The notes beneath the pieces are model-generated. The model did not search any database. It was not told the origin of the DNA and worked only from the letters and a program-made list of their open reading frames with translations. Shown in pieces: positions 48,741-57,509 of a stretch of 64,000 bases of DNA. The stretch comes from Pseudomonas sp. Q1-7 (GTDB taxonomy: Bacteria; Pseudomonadota; Gammaproteobacteria; Pseudomonadales; Pseudomonadaceae). The DNA lies in the NCBI RefSeq assembly GCF_028010285.1, contig NZ_CP116304.1:1628501-1692500 (forward strand), written 5' to 3'. How positions within the stretch are numbered: position 1 is the stretch's first letter; the number at the start of each line of letters is the position of its first letter. Position numbers and translations under genes: made by a program.

Positions 48741-49654
48741 GCGTGATGGGCGTGTTCGACCAGCAATTCAAGCAGGGCCTTCTGGGCGTGAAGACGGTTT
48801 TCCGCCTGGTCCCAAGCCACCGAACGCGGGTCGTCGAGCAGGTCGACGCTGATTTCCTCGCCTCGGTGGGCCGGCAGGCAGTGCATGAATATCACGTCCT
48901 CCGCCGCCAGGTCGAGGAGCGCCTTGTTCACCTGGTAGGGGGCGAACAGCGCCAGGCGCTTGGCCGTTTCTTCCTCCTGGCCCATGGAGGTCCAGACGTC
49001 CGTGCTGACCAGGTGAGCGCCGGCCACGGCTTCGCGCGGGTCCCGCGTGATCCGGACGCGGTCACCCGCCTGGGCGAGGAACGCGGCGTTGGGCTCGTAG
49101 CCTTCGGGGCAGGCGACGCGCAGTTGGAAGTCGAACTGGATGGCCGCTTCTATGTAGGTGTTGCACATGTTGTTGCCGTCGCCGATCCAGGCCACGGTCT
49201 TGCCCTGGATGCTGCCGCGATGCTCGAGGAAGGTCTGCATGTCGGCCAGCAGTTGGCAGGGGTGCAGGTCATCGGAGAGGCCGTTGATCACCGGTACCCG
49301 CGAGTGGGCGGCGAATTCGGTGAGCGTGCTGTGGGCGAAGGTGCGGATCATCACCGCGTCGAGCATGCGCGACATGACGATGGCGCAGTCGCTGATCGGC
49401 TCGCCGCGACCCAACTGGGTATCGCGCGGCGACAGGAAGATGGCCTGGCCGCCGAGTTGGATCATGCCGGCCTCGAAGGACAGGCGGGTACGGGTGGACG
49501 CCTTTTCGAAGATCATGCCCAGCACGCGGCTTTTCAGGGGCTCGTAACGCACGCCTCGGTTGCGCAGATCCTTCAGCTCGGTGCCTCGGCGGATCAGGCT
49601 GTTCAGCTCCTGGGGAGTACAGTCCATCAGGGAGAGAAAATGCCTAGCGCTCAT
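48737..49654 (-). CDS. argF: Anabolic ornithine carbamoyltransferase ArgF
   Basis: 305 residues. It makes citrulline from ornithine and carbamoyl phosphate in arginine synthesis. Carbamoyl phosphate motif STRTR (53-57), HPCQ (131-134), DGNNMCNTY for ornithine, DVWTSMGQ and [10 protein letters not shown] are all present. A sigma-70 promoter overlapped by an ArgR-type operator lies 110-150 bases upstream. It is followed by, and coupled to, an ABC ATPase gene. Confidence 0.97.
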   Translation of the reverse strand: MSARHFLSLMDCTPQELNSLIRRGTELKDLRNRGVRYEPLKSRVLGMIFEKASTRTRLSFEAGMIQLGGQAIFLSPRDTQLGRGEPISDCAIVMSRMLDAVMIRTFAHSTLTEFAAHSRVPVINGLSDDLHPCQLLADMQTFLEHRGSIQGKTVAWIGDGNNMCNTYIEAAIQFDFQLRVACPEGYEPNAAFLAQAGDRVRITRDPREAVAGAHLVSTDVWTSMGQEEETAKRLALFAPYQVNKALLDLAAEDVIFMHCLPAHRGEEISVDLLDDPRSVAWDQAENRLHAQKALLELLVEHAHHA

Positions 49655-49763
49655 GGTTACTACCTTTCTTTCTTGTCACTGGCCGCGAGTCCTGGCCGGG
49701 TGTTGCGGGAACAAAGCAGGCGGGACGGCGGATGAGGCCGCACGAAGCGACGATTTAGGGGGA

Positions 49764-49805
49764 AGGCGCGATCTTATAAGGAAATGTCGCGGTTTTCCAA
49801 TATGT
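49764..49805. promoter_or_regulatory. ArgR operator overlapping the argF promoter
   Basis: Two half-sites of the pseudomonad ArgR form TGTCGC-N8-AA-N5 follow each other with the expected 21-bp period: AGGCGC-N8-AA from 49764 and TGTCGC-N8-AA from 49785. On the minus strand, -35 TTGGAA (49795-49800) and -10 TATAAG (49773-49778) with a 16-base spacer lie inside it. Arginine-dependent repression of argF is expected. Confidence 0.75.
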
Positions 49806-50025
49806 GCCGGAAGCCGTGCCGTTCATGGCGATGCGCCCGCGAGGGGATTCGCTCCGGGGGGCTGGGTGCGCCGAGGGTCGGGGCCGCTCTGGCCTGGCGC
49901 TCCGGGCAAGGACGAAGTTGTACAACGGCATTGGCACGTCTGGCAATCAGCGGAATGCCAGATTGTTTCAGCCTACCGGCTTGTCTAAGGTGAGCCCAGG
50001 TTGAAAAGCGTGAGGAGCGAAAGGG

Positions 50026-51549
50026 ATGGTAGGAACCGGTCCGGATCCCGACCAGGGTAATCCGGGAACGCGGCGTTCCCTCTGGCTGGCTTACGCCCTG
50101 CTGGTGGCGGCGGGGCTGGGCGCCATTCTGGTCAGCCTGCTGCAGGTGCTCGACTCCAAGCAGCTCTACCTGCGCGAAGCGGACAAGGCCAATGCCAACC
50201 TGGCCTACTCCATTGCCCAGCACGCCCAGGAATCGCTCAAGGAGGCCGACATCATCCTCGCGGGCATGGTGAAGCTGCTGGAGCGCGGGGAGAACAGCCC
50301 GGCGGTGATCAACGAACTGCTGATGACCTACAAGCAGCGCACCTCGCAATTGGCCGGCGTGTTCGTGTTCGACGCCCATGGACGCTGGCTCCACACCACC
50401 ACTCCGCCACCGACGCCCGATGCCAGCAATTCGGACCGGGCCTACTTCCAGCATCATCTCCATTCGATGAGTCGCGATACCCAGGTGAGCAATCCGGTAC
50501 TCAGTCGTTTTTCCGGCGAATGGGTGCTGCCGGTGTCGCGTCGCTTCAACGACGAGCACGGCCGGTTTGCCGGGGTAGTGGTGGCGGGCATCCGCATCGA
50601 TCACTTCCGTGCGTTCTACAAACTCTTCGACATAGGCCGGCAGGGCACCATCCTGATCGCCATGAACAACGGCACGGTCATCTACCGGCGCGCCAATACG
50701 CCTGGCTCCACCGGGGTGAACATGTCCGGCGGGCATCTGTTCCAGTCCGACCTCAAGCGCTCGCCCGTGGGCGTGGGCGCGAGTATCTCGCTGTTCGATG
50801 GCGTGGACCGGGTCTATGCCTATCGGGCGCTGGATCATTTCCCTTTGGTGGTGGTGGTCTCGATGTCCCGCGACGAGGTGCTCGCCGAGTGGGGAGGCAA
50901 GGCGGCGATGGTAGGCAGCCTGGTGGCCTTGCTGGTGCTGGCGTTGATCCTGGTCGGCAGCAGCCTGGTGACGCGTCTGCGCAAGCGCATGGACGCGGCC
51001 CAGACCATCGCGCGGGAAAACCGCGAGCTGTTCCACCTGGCCAATCGCGACAGCCTCACGGGCATCTCCAACCGGCGACAGTTCGACCAGGCGCTGCAGA
51101 TGGAGTTTCACCGTGCCGCCACCGTCGGTACGCCGCTGGCGCTGGTGATGATCGATGTCGATTTCTTCAAGGCCTACAACGATCGCTACGGCCATCAGGC
51201 AGGGGATGTCTGCCTGAAGGCGGTCAGCGATGTGCTGCGTCGCTTCAAGGTGCGGGCCGGGGACACCGTGGCGCGCTACGGCGGGGAGGAGTTCGCCGTG
51301 CTGCTGCCGCATACCGACCTGGCGGGTGCCCGGCTGGTGGCGGAACGGATTCGCCAGGCGGTCTACGAGCAGGGACTGGTCCATACCGACAGCCCCGCCG
51401 GCGTGGTGACCGTGAGCATCGGTGTGCACAGCCTGGTGCCCATTGAGGCCGACGGTCCACAGCAACTGCTGGAAATGGCCGATGGAGCGCTCTACCGGGC
51501 CAAGAACGCCGGGCGCAACAGGGTCTGCCTGGCCGACCCGGCCCCTTGA
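50026..51549 (+). CDS. Membrane-bound sensory diguanylate cyclase (Cache-GGDEF)
   Basis: 507 residues. TM1 at about 19-40, a periplasmic sensor of about 250 residues with the dCache pattern (FVFDAHGRWLHTT, SDRAYFQHHL, GEWVLPVSRRF, VVVAGIRIDHF), TM2 at about 293-315, then a GGDEF domain. The active-site motif is GGEEF (419-423) with the metal and substrate residues VMIDVDFFKAYNDRYGHQAGD intact when read as two parts, and an I-site RAGD (410-413) five residues before it. It should make c-di-GMP, with product inhibition, in response to a periplasmic ligand. Confidence 0.92.
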   Translation: MVGTGPDPDQGNPGTRRSLWLAYALLVAAGLGAILVSLLQVLDSKQLYLREADKANANLAYSIAQHAQESLKEADIILAGMVKLLERGENSPAVINELLMTYKQRTSQLAGVFVFDAHGRWLHTTTPPPTPDASNSDRAYFQHHLHSMSRDTQVSNPVLSRFSGEWVLPVSRRFNDEHGRFAGVVVAGIRIDHFRAFYKLFDIGRQGTILIAMNNGTVIYRRANTPGSTGVNMSGGHLFQSDLKRSPVGVGASISLFDGVDRVYAYRALDHFPLVVVVSMSRDEVLAEWGGKAAMVGSLVALLVLALILVGSSLVTRLRKRMDAAQTIARENRELFHLANRDSLTGISNRRQFDQALQMEFHRAATVGTPLALVMIDVDFFKAYNDRYGHQAGDVCLKAVSDVLRRFKVRAGDTVARYGGEEFAVLLPHTDLAGARLVAERIRQAVYEQGLVHTDSPAGVVTVSIGVHSLVPIEADGPQQLLEMADGALYRAKNAGRNRVCLADPAP

Positions 51550-51752
51550 GGTCCAGCTGGAGAGGCTGGCGAGCCCGGTTGCGGACCGATCAGGAAATTT
51601 CCCATGGGCTTTTCGGACTTCATGGCCTGATGTGCCGCAGTCTCCATTGCTAGGGTGGCGCGTCCCAGAATCGCCTGCGATTCAGGGACCGGTGTCCGCG
51701 TAAGGAAAATCTGCGGAACCGATCAGAGACCTATATTTCCATGGAGAAATCG

Positions 51753-52190
51753 ATGAAGAAGTTCCTCGTCCCCGCTGCGCTGACTGCAGCCCTCGCCGTT
51801 CTTTCCGGTTGCAGCAGCTACAACGTCAGCCAGCCGGCCACGCCGCTCAACGGGAGCGTGAAGACCGGTCTGAAGGCAGACGTTGCCGTGGGTGAGCAGA
51901 TCAGCGGACAGTCCGAAGTGAATATCCTGTTCAGCGTCCTGCGTTTCGGTGGCGACTCCCAGTTCGCCGATGGCGTGACCTATGGCGGCGACTCCAGCGG
52001 CGTCCTGCCCTTCGGTCCCGATCCGATTTCCGCCGTGAAAGCCGCCGCGGCTTACAAGGCCGTGAAGGCCTCGGGCGCCGATCTGATCGTCGCCCCGCGC
52101 TATGAGCTGACCGTCCAGGACTATTTCGTCTTCAAGAAGGTCATTGCCAAGGTGACCGGCAACAAGGGCACCATCAAGTCCATCCATTAA
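51753..52190 (+). CDS. Small outer-membrane or periplasmic lipoprotein
   Basis: 145 residues from ATG 51753, chosen over the ATG four codons upstream because GGAGA lies at the right distance. Lipobox AVLSGC puts the lipidated Cys at 20; the residues after it (SSYN) favour the outer membrane. The mature part is about 125 residues with no Cys, probably beta-rich (SEVNILFSVLRFGGDSQFADGV), a helix rich in Ala/Lys (AVKAAAAYKAVKASGADL) and IVAPRYELTVQDYFVFKK. Proteins like this occur as uncharacterised lipoproteins in Pseudomonas. Function unknown. Confidence 0.8.
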   Translation: MKKFLVPAALTAALAVLSGCSSYNVSQPATPLNGSVKTGLKADVAVGEQISGQSEVNILFSVLRFGGDSQFADGVTYGGDSSGVLPFGPDPISAVKAAAAYKAVKASGADLIVAPRYELTVQDYFVFKKVIAKVTGNKGTIKSIH

Positions 52191-52325
52191 CGCCTGAGGT
52201 GGATCGGCAGGCCTGATGCCTGCCGATTCATGGCGCTGACCCTGCTGGCCGAGCGGTGAATCTGGCTCCATAGTCTTGCTTTCGCGACCCGACCGATCGT
52301 CTCGGACAAGAATAGAGGCCAGGCC

Positions 52326-54434
52326 ATGACCAAGACCCTCCATCACCGTGCGTGCCATCTCTGCGAAGCCATCTGTGGCCTGACCATCGAAACCGAGGAC
52401 CAGGATGATGGCGGTCGCCGTATCCTCTCGATCAAGGGCGATGCCCAGGACAGCTTCAGTCGCGGCCATATCTGCCCCAAGGCCGTGGCCCTGCAGGATA
52501 TCCAGAATGACCCCGATCGCATCCGCCAGCCGATGCGCCGCGCCGGCAGCGAATGGTTGCCGATCGGATGGGACGAGGCCTTCGCCCTGGTTGCCGAGCG
52601 CCTGGCGGATATCCAGGCCCGACACGGCAACAATGCAGTGGCGGTGTACCAGGGCAATCCCAGCGTGCACAACTACGGGTTGATGACCCACAGCAACTAC
52701 TTCCTCGGTCTGCTCAAGACCCGCGGGCGCTTCTCCGCCACTTCGGTGGACCAGTTGCCTCACCACCTGATCAGTCAGCAACTGTATGGCCATGGCTTGC
52801 TGATTCCGATTCCCGACATCGACCACACCCGCTTCATGCTGATCCTCGGCGGAAATCCGCTGGCTTCCAACGGCAGCATCATGACCGTGCCGGACGTGGA
52901 GAAGCGCCTGAAGGCGCTGCAGGCGCGGGGCGGCAAGCTGGTGGTGGTGGACCCGCGGCGCAGCGAAACCGCCGCCATGGCCGATCAGCATCTGTTCGTG
53001 CGGCCGGGACAGGACGCGGCGCTGCTGTTCGGCCTGCTCAACACGCTGTTCGAGGAAGGCCTGGGACGCGCCACGCACCTGCAAGTGGACGGCTTGCAGC
53101 AGGTGCGGGAGGCCATTGCCCATTTCACCCCTGAAGCCATGAGCCTGCGTTGCGGTATCCCGGCGGAGCAGATCCGCCGGTTGGCGCGGGAGTTCGCCGC
53201 CGCCGACAGCGCGGTGTGCTACGGCCGCATGGGCGTTTCCACTCAGGCCTTCGGCAGCCTCTGCCAGTGGTTGATCCAGTTGATCAACCTGGTCACCGGC
53301 AACCTCGACCGGGTGGGGGGCGCGATTTGCACCGAGCCCGCCGTCGACCTGGTGGCGGCCACCTCCGGCGGGCATTTCAATCGCTGGCAGAGCCGCGTAT
53401 CCGGGTTGCCCGAGTACGGTGGCGAGCTGCCGGTGGCGGCTCTGGCCGAAGAAATGCTGACTCCAGGCGAAGGGCAGGTGAGGGCGCTGGTGACCGTTGC
53501 CGGCAACCCCGTGCTGTCCACGCCCAACGGGCGGCAGCTGGAGCAGGCGCTGGATGGCTTGGAGTTCATGCTCAGCGTCGATCTCTATATCAACGAGACT
53601 ACCCGCTACGCGGATTTGATCCTGCCACCCACCGCGCCCCTGGAGCATGAGCATTACGACACCACCTTCAACCTCTTCGCGGTGCGCAACGTCACCCGTT
53701 TCAACGACGCGGTGCTGGCGAGGCCAGCAGGTGCGCTGCATGACTGGGAAATCTTCGTCGGCCTGGCCAAGGCCTTCGCCGCGCGGACCGGTGGCGAACT
53801 CAAACCTACCCTGGCGCCGGAGCAGATGATCGACATGGGGCTGCGCGCCGGTCCCTACGGCGACCGCTCCGAGCACAAGCTTTCCGTGGCTCGTCTGCGC
53901 GATTATCCCCATGGGCTCGACCTGGGGGCGCTCAAGCCTAACCTTGCCAAGCGGATCAGAACGGCCAGCGGCAAGATCGAGGCTGCGCCGGCGATTCTGC
54001 TCGCCGACCTCGAACGCTTCGCCGCGCAGCCGGTGCCGCGCGAGGGCGAGTTGGTGCTGATCGGGCGGCGCCATGTGCGCAGCAACAACTCCTGGATGCA
54101 CAACTATCACCGTCTGGTGAAAGGCAAGCCGCGCCACCAGTTGCTGATGCACCCGCGTGACCTGGAGGTCCGTGGCCTGGTGGATGGTCAGCGGGTGAAG
54201 GTGCGTTCGCGCGTGGGCGTGATCGAAGTGGAAGTGGGCGCCAGCGAAGAGATGATGCCCGGCGTGGTCAGCCTGCCCCACGGCTGGGGTCATGCGCGTC
54301 CCGGCGTGCGCATGGGCATTGCCAGCGAGCAGCCGGGCGCCAGCGCCAACGACCTGACCGACGAGCGTCAGCTGGACATGGTGTCCGGCAATGCGGCACT
54401 CAATGGCGTTCCCGTGGAAGTGGTGGCCGCCTGA
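52326..54434 (+). CDS. Molybdopterin-dependent oxidoreductase (formate dehydrogenase-like, single subunit)
   Basis: 702 residues. The N-terminal [4Fe-4S] motif is C-x2-C-x3-C (CHLCEAIC) with the fourth Cys in GHICPKA. Then come molybdo-bis-MGD domains: GWDEAFALVAERL, VAVYQGNPSVHNYG, DHTRFMLILGGNPLASNG, VVVDPRRSETAAMADQHLFVRPG in two parts, and the C-terminal MGD-binding barrel (GKPRHQLLMHPRDLEVRGL). No Tat signal, so it is cytoplasmic. There is no partner subunit gene. The residue at the Mo site and the substrate are not clear to me; P. aeruginosa has a homolog at the same locus. Confidence 0.88.
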   Translation: MTKTLHHRACHLCEAICGLTIETEDQDDGGRRILSIKGDAQDSFSRGHICPKAVALQDIQNDPDRIRQPMRRAGSEWLPIGWDEAFALVAERLADIQARHGNNAVAVYQGNPSVHNYGLMTHSNYFLGLLKTRGRFSATSVDQLPHHLISQQLYGHGLLIPIPDIDHTRFMLILGGNPLASNGSIMTVPDVEKRLKALQARGGKLVVVDPRRSETAAMADQHLFVRPGQDAALLFGLLNTLFEEGLGRATHLQVDGLQQVREAIAHFTPEAMSLRCGIPAEQIRRLAREFAAADSAVCYGRMGVSTQAFGSLCQWLIQLINLVTGNLDRVGGAICTEPAVDLVAATSGGHFNRWQSRVSGLPEYGGELPVAALAEEMLTPGEGQVRALVTVAGNPVLSTPNGRQLEQALDGLEFMLSVDLYINETTRYADLILPPTAPLEHEHYDTTFNLFAVRNVTRFNDAVLARPAGALHDWEIFVGLAKAFAARTGGELKPTLAPEQMIDMGLRAGPYGDRSEHKLSVARLRDYPHGLDLGALKPNLAKRIRTASGKIEAAPAILLADLERFAAQPVPREGELVLIGRRHVRSNNSWMHNYHRLVKGKPRHQLLMHPRDLEVRGLVDGQRVKVRSRVGVIEVEVGASEEMMPGVVSLPHGWGHARPGVRMGIASEQPGASANDLTDERQLDMVSGNAALNGVPVEVVAA

Positions 54435-54527
54435 AGGCAAGGGAAGCCCGAGCGCACTGCTCGGCTTTCCGTTACAATGCCGCCATCCTGCCGACTCGCC
54501 AGTCGGAAAGTTCAGCCGAGGTGCCCA

Positions 54528-54854
54528 ATGGATATCATCGAAACCATCAAAGAGCAGATCGCCAACAACACTGTCCTGCTGTACATGAAAGGCTCGCCGA
54601 ATGCTCCGCAGTGCGGCTTCTCGGCGCGTGCCGCGCAAGTCCTGATGGCTTGCGGCGAGAAATTCGCCTACGTCGACATCCTGCAGAACCCGGAAATCCG
54701 CGCCAACCTGCCAAAGTACGCCAACTGGCCGACCTTCCCGCAACTGTGGGTGGGCGGTGAGCTGGTCGGCGGCAGCGATATCATGACCGAGATGTTCGAG
54801 AAAGGTGAGCTGCAGACTCTGGTCAAGGATGCCGTGAGCAAGGCCAGCGCCTGA
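54528..54854 (+). CDS. grxD: Monothiol glutaredoxin GrxD
   Basis: 108 residues from ATG 54528 (GAGGTG upstream). CGFS active site at 29-32, MKGSPNAPQCGFSARAAQVL in context, plus glutathione-binding WPTFPQLWVGGELVGG(S)D. Monothiol CGFS glutaredoxins carry and transfer [2Fe-2S] clusters, often with BolA. Followed by a strong terminator whose T-tract has become the landing site of an insertion sequence. Confidence 0.96.
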   Translation: MDIIETIKEQIANNTVLLYMKGSPNAPQCGFSARAAQVLMACGEKFAYVDILQNPEIRANLPKYANWPTFPQLWVGGELVGGSDIMTEMFEKGELQTLVKDAVSKASA

Positions 54855-54874
54855 TCACTCCTTGAATTGAAAAG

Positions 54875-54901
54875 AGCCCCGCCAAGTGCGGGGCTTTTTT
54901 A
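54875..54901 (+). terminator. grxD rho-independent terminator
   Basis: AGCCCCGC (54875-54882) and GCGGGGCT (54888-54895) around CAAGT, followed by six T (54895-54900). The T-tract plus AT forms the left target duplication of the adjoining insertion sequence, so the terminator remained complete after insertion. Confidence 0.92.
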
Positions 54902-54902
54902 T

Positions 54903-56207
54903 GGTTCATCGCGCTTTCCCGGGGAAGGCGGCCTTGATTTTCAGGAAGAAGTAGTGGGAGTCCCGGAAGCCGTAGGCCATCCGTTTGATCACCTTGATGC
55001 GGTTGTTCACGCCTTCCAGGACGCTGGTGTGCAGGGGGAAGCGGGCGCTGGCGAGGATGCCCCGGGCGTATTTGCGCAGATTCCGGGCAAAGCGTTGGAG
55101 CGGCTCCAGACCGCTGTCCCGAGCATGCCGTAGCCAACTTCGCCAGCGCCGCCAGCCCTCTCGCACAGTGGGGGCGTACCAGACTTCCTTCAGGGCATCC
55201 TTGAGCACGTAGACCGTGGCCAGCGGCTGGTTGGCGTCGAGTAGCTCCTGCAACTGCACGGCTTGCCCGTCCTTCAGACTCTCGCGGTTGCGCAGCAACA
55301 GCCAGCGGCTCTGCTTGACCACCTTGCGCGCCGGTTTGTCCTGGCGCAGCAGGTTGGCCTGGTCGACCCGGATGCGGTCGATCACCTCGCGGCCGTAGCG
55401 CGCCACCACATGGAAGAGGTCGTACACCACTTCGGCCTGCGGGCAATGCCGCTGCACCTCCAGGTCGAACGCGGTGTTCATGTCCATCGCCACCGCCTCG
55501 ATCTGTTGGCAGCGCTCGCCGAGCAGCTCGAAGAACGGACGAATCGCCTCACGGCTGTTGCCATGCCCCACCCACAGCACCCGTGTCCGCTCGGCATCCA
55601 TGATCACCGTGGCGTAGCGATGGCCCTTGTGCAGGGCGAACTCGTCCATCACCAACCGGCGCACCTCGCCCGGATCGAACGCGCCGACGGCGGCTTCCAG
55701 GCGACGTTTATCGAGCTGCTTGAGCGTGTGCCAGTGCAAGCCGGTGAGGCGGCTGACGTGGCTGATCGGCAGCAGTTGCAGCAAAGCCTCGAGCCAGGCC
55801 TGCAAGCGCCGCGTCAGGCGTGACGCCGGCTCCAGCCAGGCGATCCGCTCGGTCACCCGCCCACAGCGCAGGCAGTCAACGCGGCGCACCGGCACCTGGA
55901 GCAGAACGCGCTGGTCGAGCAAGTCGCGATCGCGTACCCGACGCAGTCGGCACTCATGGATCAGCGGACAAGCTTGGCCGCAGCGCCCACATTCGGGGAT
56001 GGCGTCGGCTCGAGGCTTGAGTTCGATCAGCAGGGTGTTGTCGGCAGAGGGGCGACAGGCGACGACTTCGTAGCCTGGCCAGAACTGGGCAAGATCAATA
56101 GGATGCACGGCGGCAGCAGGGAGTGGGGGTTGGTTCGTTTGGCGACTGCCAATTTACCCACTTCCCTGACTGTCAACGCGCTCTTCCCCCAGACTCCGCG
56201 AAGAACC
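54903..56207 (-). mobile_element. ISL3-family insertion sequence, complete, 1305 bp
   Basis: Imperfect terminal inverted repeats begin GGTTCATCGCGCTTTCCCGG at 54903 and, on the other strand, GGTTCTTCGCGGAGTCTGGG from 56207 inward; 19 of the first 25 bases match. The element is bracketed by identical 8-bp target duplications TTTTTTAT (54895-54902 and 56208-56215). One transposase gene fills it. The 8-bp duplication and the family of transposase agree with ISL3. Both ends, the duplication and the gene are intact, so it may still be active and the insertion recent. Confidence 0.93.
54906..56108 (-). CDS. ISL3-family transposase
   Basis: 400 residues, no frameshift. N-terminal zinc-ribbon with CGRCGQ and, 36 residues on, CLRCGR; a helix-turn-helix-like segment (LLPISHVSRLTGLHWHTLKQ); and a DDE catalytic core with Asp in LVMDEFALHKGHRYATV, Asp in AVAMDMNTAFD and Glu in SVLEGVNNRIKVIKRMAYGF. 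The stop codon lies inside the left inverted repeat, three bases from the element end. It catalyses cut-and-paste or copy transposition of its own element. Confidence 0.95.
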   Translation of the reverse strand: MHPIDLAQFWPGYEVVACRPSADNTLLIELKPRADAIPECGRCGQACPLIHECRLRRVRDRDLLDQRVLLQVPVRRVDCLRCGRVTERIAWLEPASRLTRRLQAWLEALLQLLPISHVSRLTGLHWHTLKQLDKRRLEAAVGAFDPGEVRRLVMDEFALHKGHRYATVIMDAERTRVLWVGHGNSREAIRPFFELLGERCQQIEAVAMDMNTAFDLEVQRHCPQAEVVYDLFHVVARYGREVIDRIRVDQANLLRQDKPARKVVKQSRWLLLRNRESLKDGQAVQLQELLDANQPLATVYVLKDALKEVWYAPTVREGWRRWRSWLRHARDSGLEPLQRFARNLRKYARGILASARFPLHTSVLEGVNNRIKVIKRMAYGFRDSHYFFLKIKAAFPGKAR

Positions 56208-56305
56208 TTTTTTATTGCCGGAAGTTCTTGGCGTTATTCGGAATTACGGTTGTCAGTTGAAATCGGTCCTGCTTGCGGAAATTCTGATTTATTTGGGCCT
56301 CAAAT

Positions 56306-56330
56306 GAAAAAGCCCCGCATCGGCGGGGCT
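56306..56330 (-). terminator. bfrB rho-independent terminator
   Basis: AGCCCCGC (56311-56318) and GCGGGGCT (56323-56330) around ATCG; on the minus strand it is followed by five T (complement of 56306-56310). The stem is the same as that of the grxD terminator at 54875-54895. Confidence 0.88.
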
Positions 56331-56347
56331 TATTGCCGTGCGCTGGA

Positions 56348-56818
56348 TTATTCGTCCATCTGCGACTGCAGGTAGTTTTCCAGACCGACTTTCTCGATCA
56401 GGCCCAGCTGGGTTTCCAGCCAGTCGATATGCTCTTCCTCGGACTCGAGGATTTCTTCCAGCAGCTCGCGGCTGCCGTAGTCACCGACGCTCTCGCAGTA
56501 GGCAATGGCGGTCTTCAGGTCCGGCACGGCCTGCTGCTCCAGCTTCAGGTCGCTGGCGAGCATTTCCTTGGTGTTCTCGCCGATCATCAGCTTGCCAAGG
56601 TCTTGCAGGTTGGGGAGGCCTTCGAGGAAGAGGATGCGCTTGATCAGCTTGTCCGCATGCTTCATCTCGTCGATGGACTCGTGGTACTCGTGATCGCCCA
56701 GCTTCTTCAGGCCCCAGTCTTCATACATGCGGGCGTGCAGGAAGTACTGGTTGATCGCAACAAGCTCGTTACCGAGGATCTTGTTGAGATGCTGTATGAC
56801 TTTCTTGTCGCCTTTCAT
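56348..56818 (-). CDS. bfrB: Bacterioferritin BfrB
   Basis: 156 residues, a four-helix-bundle ferritin forming 24-mers with heme at dimer interfaces. Met52 in IDEMKHADK is the heme ligand. Ferroxidase ligands lie in [11 protein letters not shown] (Glu18), [12 protein letters not shown] (Glu51, His54), [11 protein letters not shown] (Glu94) and [11 protein letters not shown] (Glu127, His130). It stores iron; release needs the [2Fe-2S] protein Bfd encoded 200 bases upstream on the same strand. Almost identical in pattern to P. aeruginosa BfrB. Confidence 0.95.
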   Translation of the reverse strand: MKGDKKVIQHLNKILGNELVAINQYFLHARMYEDWGLKKLGDHEYHESIDEMKHADKLIKRILFLEGLPNLQDLGKLMIGENTKEMLASDLKLEQQAVPDLKTAIAYCESVGDYGSRELLEEILESEEEHIDWLETQLGLIEKVGLENYLQSQMDE

Positions 56819-56974
56819 TTGGAATCCTGCCGTGTGAAGAATGGATGATTAACGAATTCTGATCTCCGGAACTATCCGTGTCAAATATAAGTCCTTGAAT
56901 TGCAAATGAATTTGAATATTAATAAGAATGTTTAACTTCTACATTTGAAGTCTAAACGTCTGAAATATAGGCAC

Positions 56975-57005
56975 AAAAAAACCGGACGCTGAGGTCCGGT
57001 TTTTT
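56975..57005. terminator. Terminator after bfd
   Basis: ACCGGAC (56981-56987) and GTCCGGT (56994-57000) around GCTGAG, with six A before and five T after, so it can stop transcripts from either side. It lies 17 bases past the bfd stop and separates bfd from bfrB. Confidence 0.9.
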
Positions 57006-57021
57006 GTTTTCCGCCGAGCGG

Positions 57022-57240
57022 TCAGGCGACAGCAAATGACGCCGGGTAGGCGAGGGCGCTCTGGCTGCTCTGTACCTCCGCCAGGGTGTCCTTGACGACC
57101 TGTTTGGCGAGGCACGCGCACTTGCCGCACTGGGTACCCACTTCGAGGGCGTTACGCACTTCGCGATAGCTGCAGCAGCCTTCGTAGATGGCTTCGCGAA
57201 TTTGACCGTCAGTGACACCTAGACAGAGACAGACGTACAT
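57022..57240 (-). CDS. bfd: Bacterioferritin-associated ferredoxin Bfd
   Basis: 72 residues from ATG 57240. The [2Fe-2S] ligands Cys4, Cys6, Cys38 and Cys41 (MYVCLCLG and TQCGKC) are at the canonical places. It docks on BfrB and donates electrons through the heme to mobilise stored iron. A Fur-box-like sequence lies about 46-64 bases upstream, which fits expression under iron starvation. Confidence 0.95.
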   Translation of the reverse strand: MYVCLCLGVTDGQIREAIYEGCCSYREVRNALEVGTQCGKCACLAKQVVKDTLAEVQSSQSALAYPASFAVA

Positions 57241-57285
57241 GGCGACTCGAGACTCAGGGTGTGGTTGGATGTGAGGGATACTAAT

Positions 57286-57304
57286 AGTAATGAGAATGAT
57301 TGTC
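57286..57304 (-). promoter_or_regulatory. Candidate Fur box upstream of bfd
   Basis: AGTAATGAGAATGATTGTC contains GAGAAT-G-ATTGTC, a 6-1-6 Fur pattern with two changes from GATAAT-x-ATTATC. Its place fits iron repression of bfd, as known in P. aeruginosa. Confidence 0.6.
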
Positions 57305-57509
57305 AAAGTTGTGCTTGAAAGCGGCGGAGTAGACGGGTTCGACGGCTGATCGGCGTCAGTCCGAGGGCCTTGGCCAGGGAGTCGAAAGCACCAGGCGGGG
57401 CGTGTATGATTGCCCGTCCTTTTGGAAACGGGTGTCACGGCGCCGCCATATAGGTCGGCCAGGCTGTGCCCCACCCCACCGATTACTCATGACAACTAGG
57501 AGACATGGA

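Noticed and set aside
51723-54743. 1006-codon minus-strand frame opposite the lipoprotein, molybdoenzyme and grxD genes
   Set aside because: Antisense shadow spanning three genes with clear families on the plus strand.
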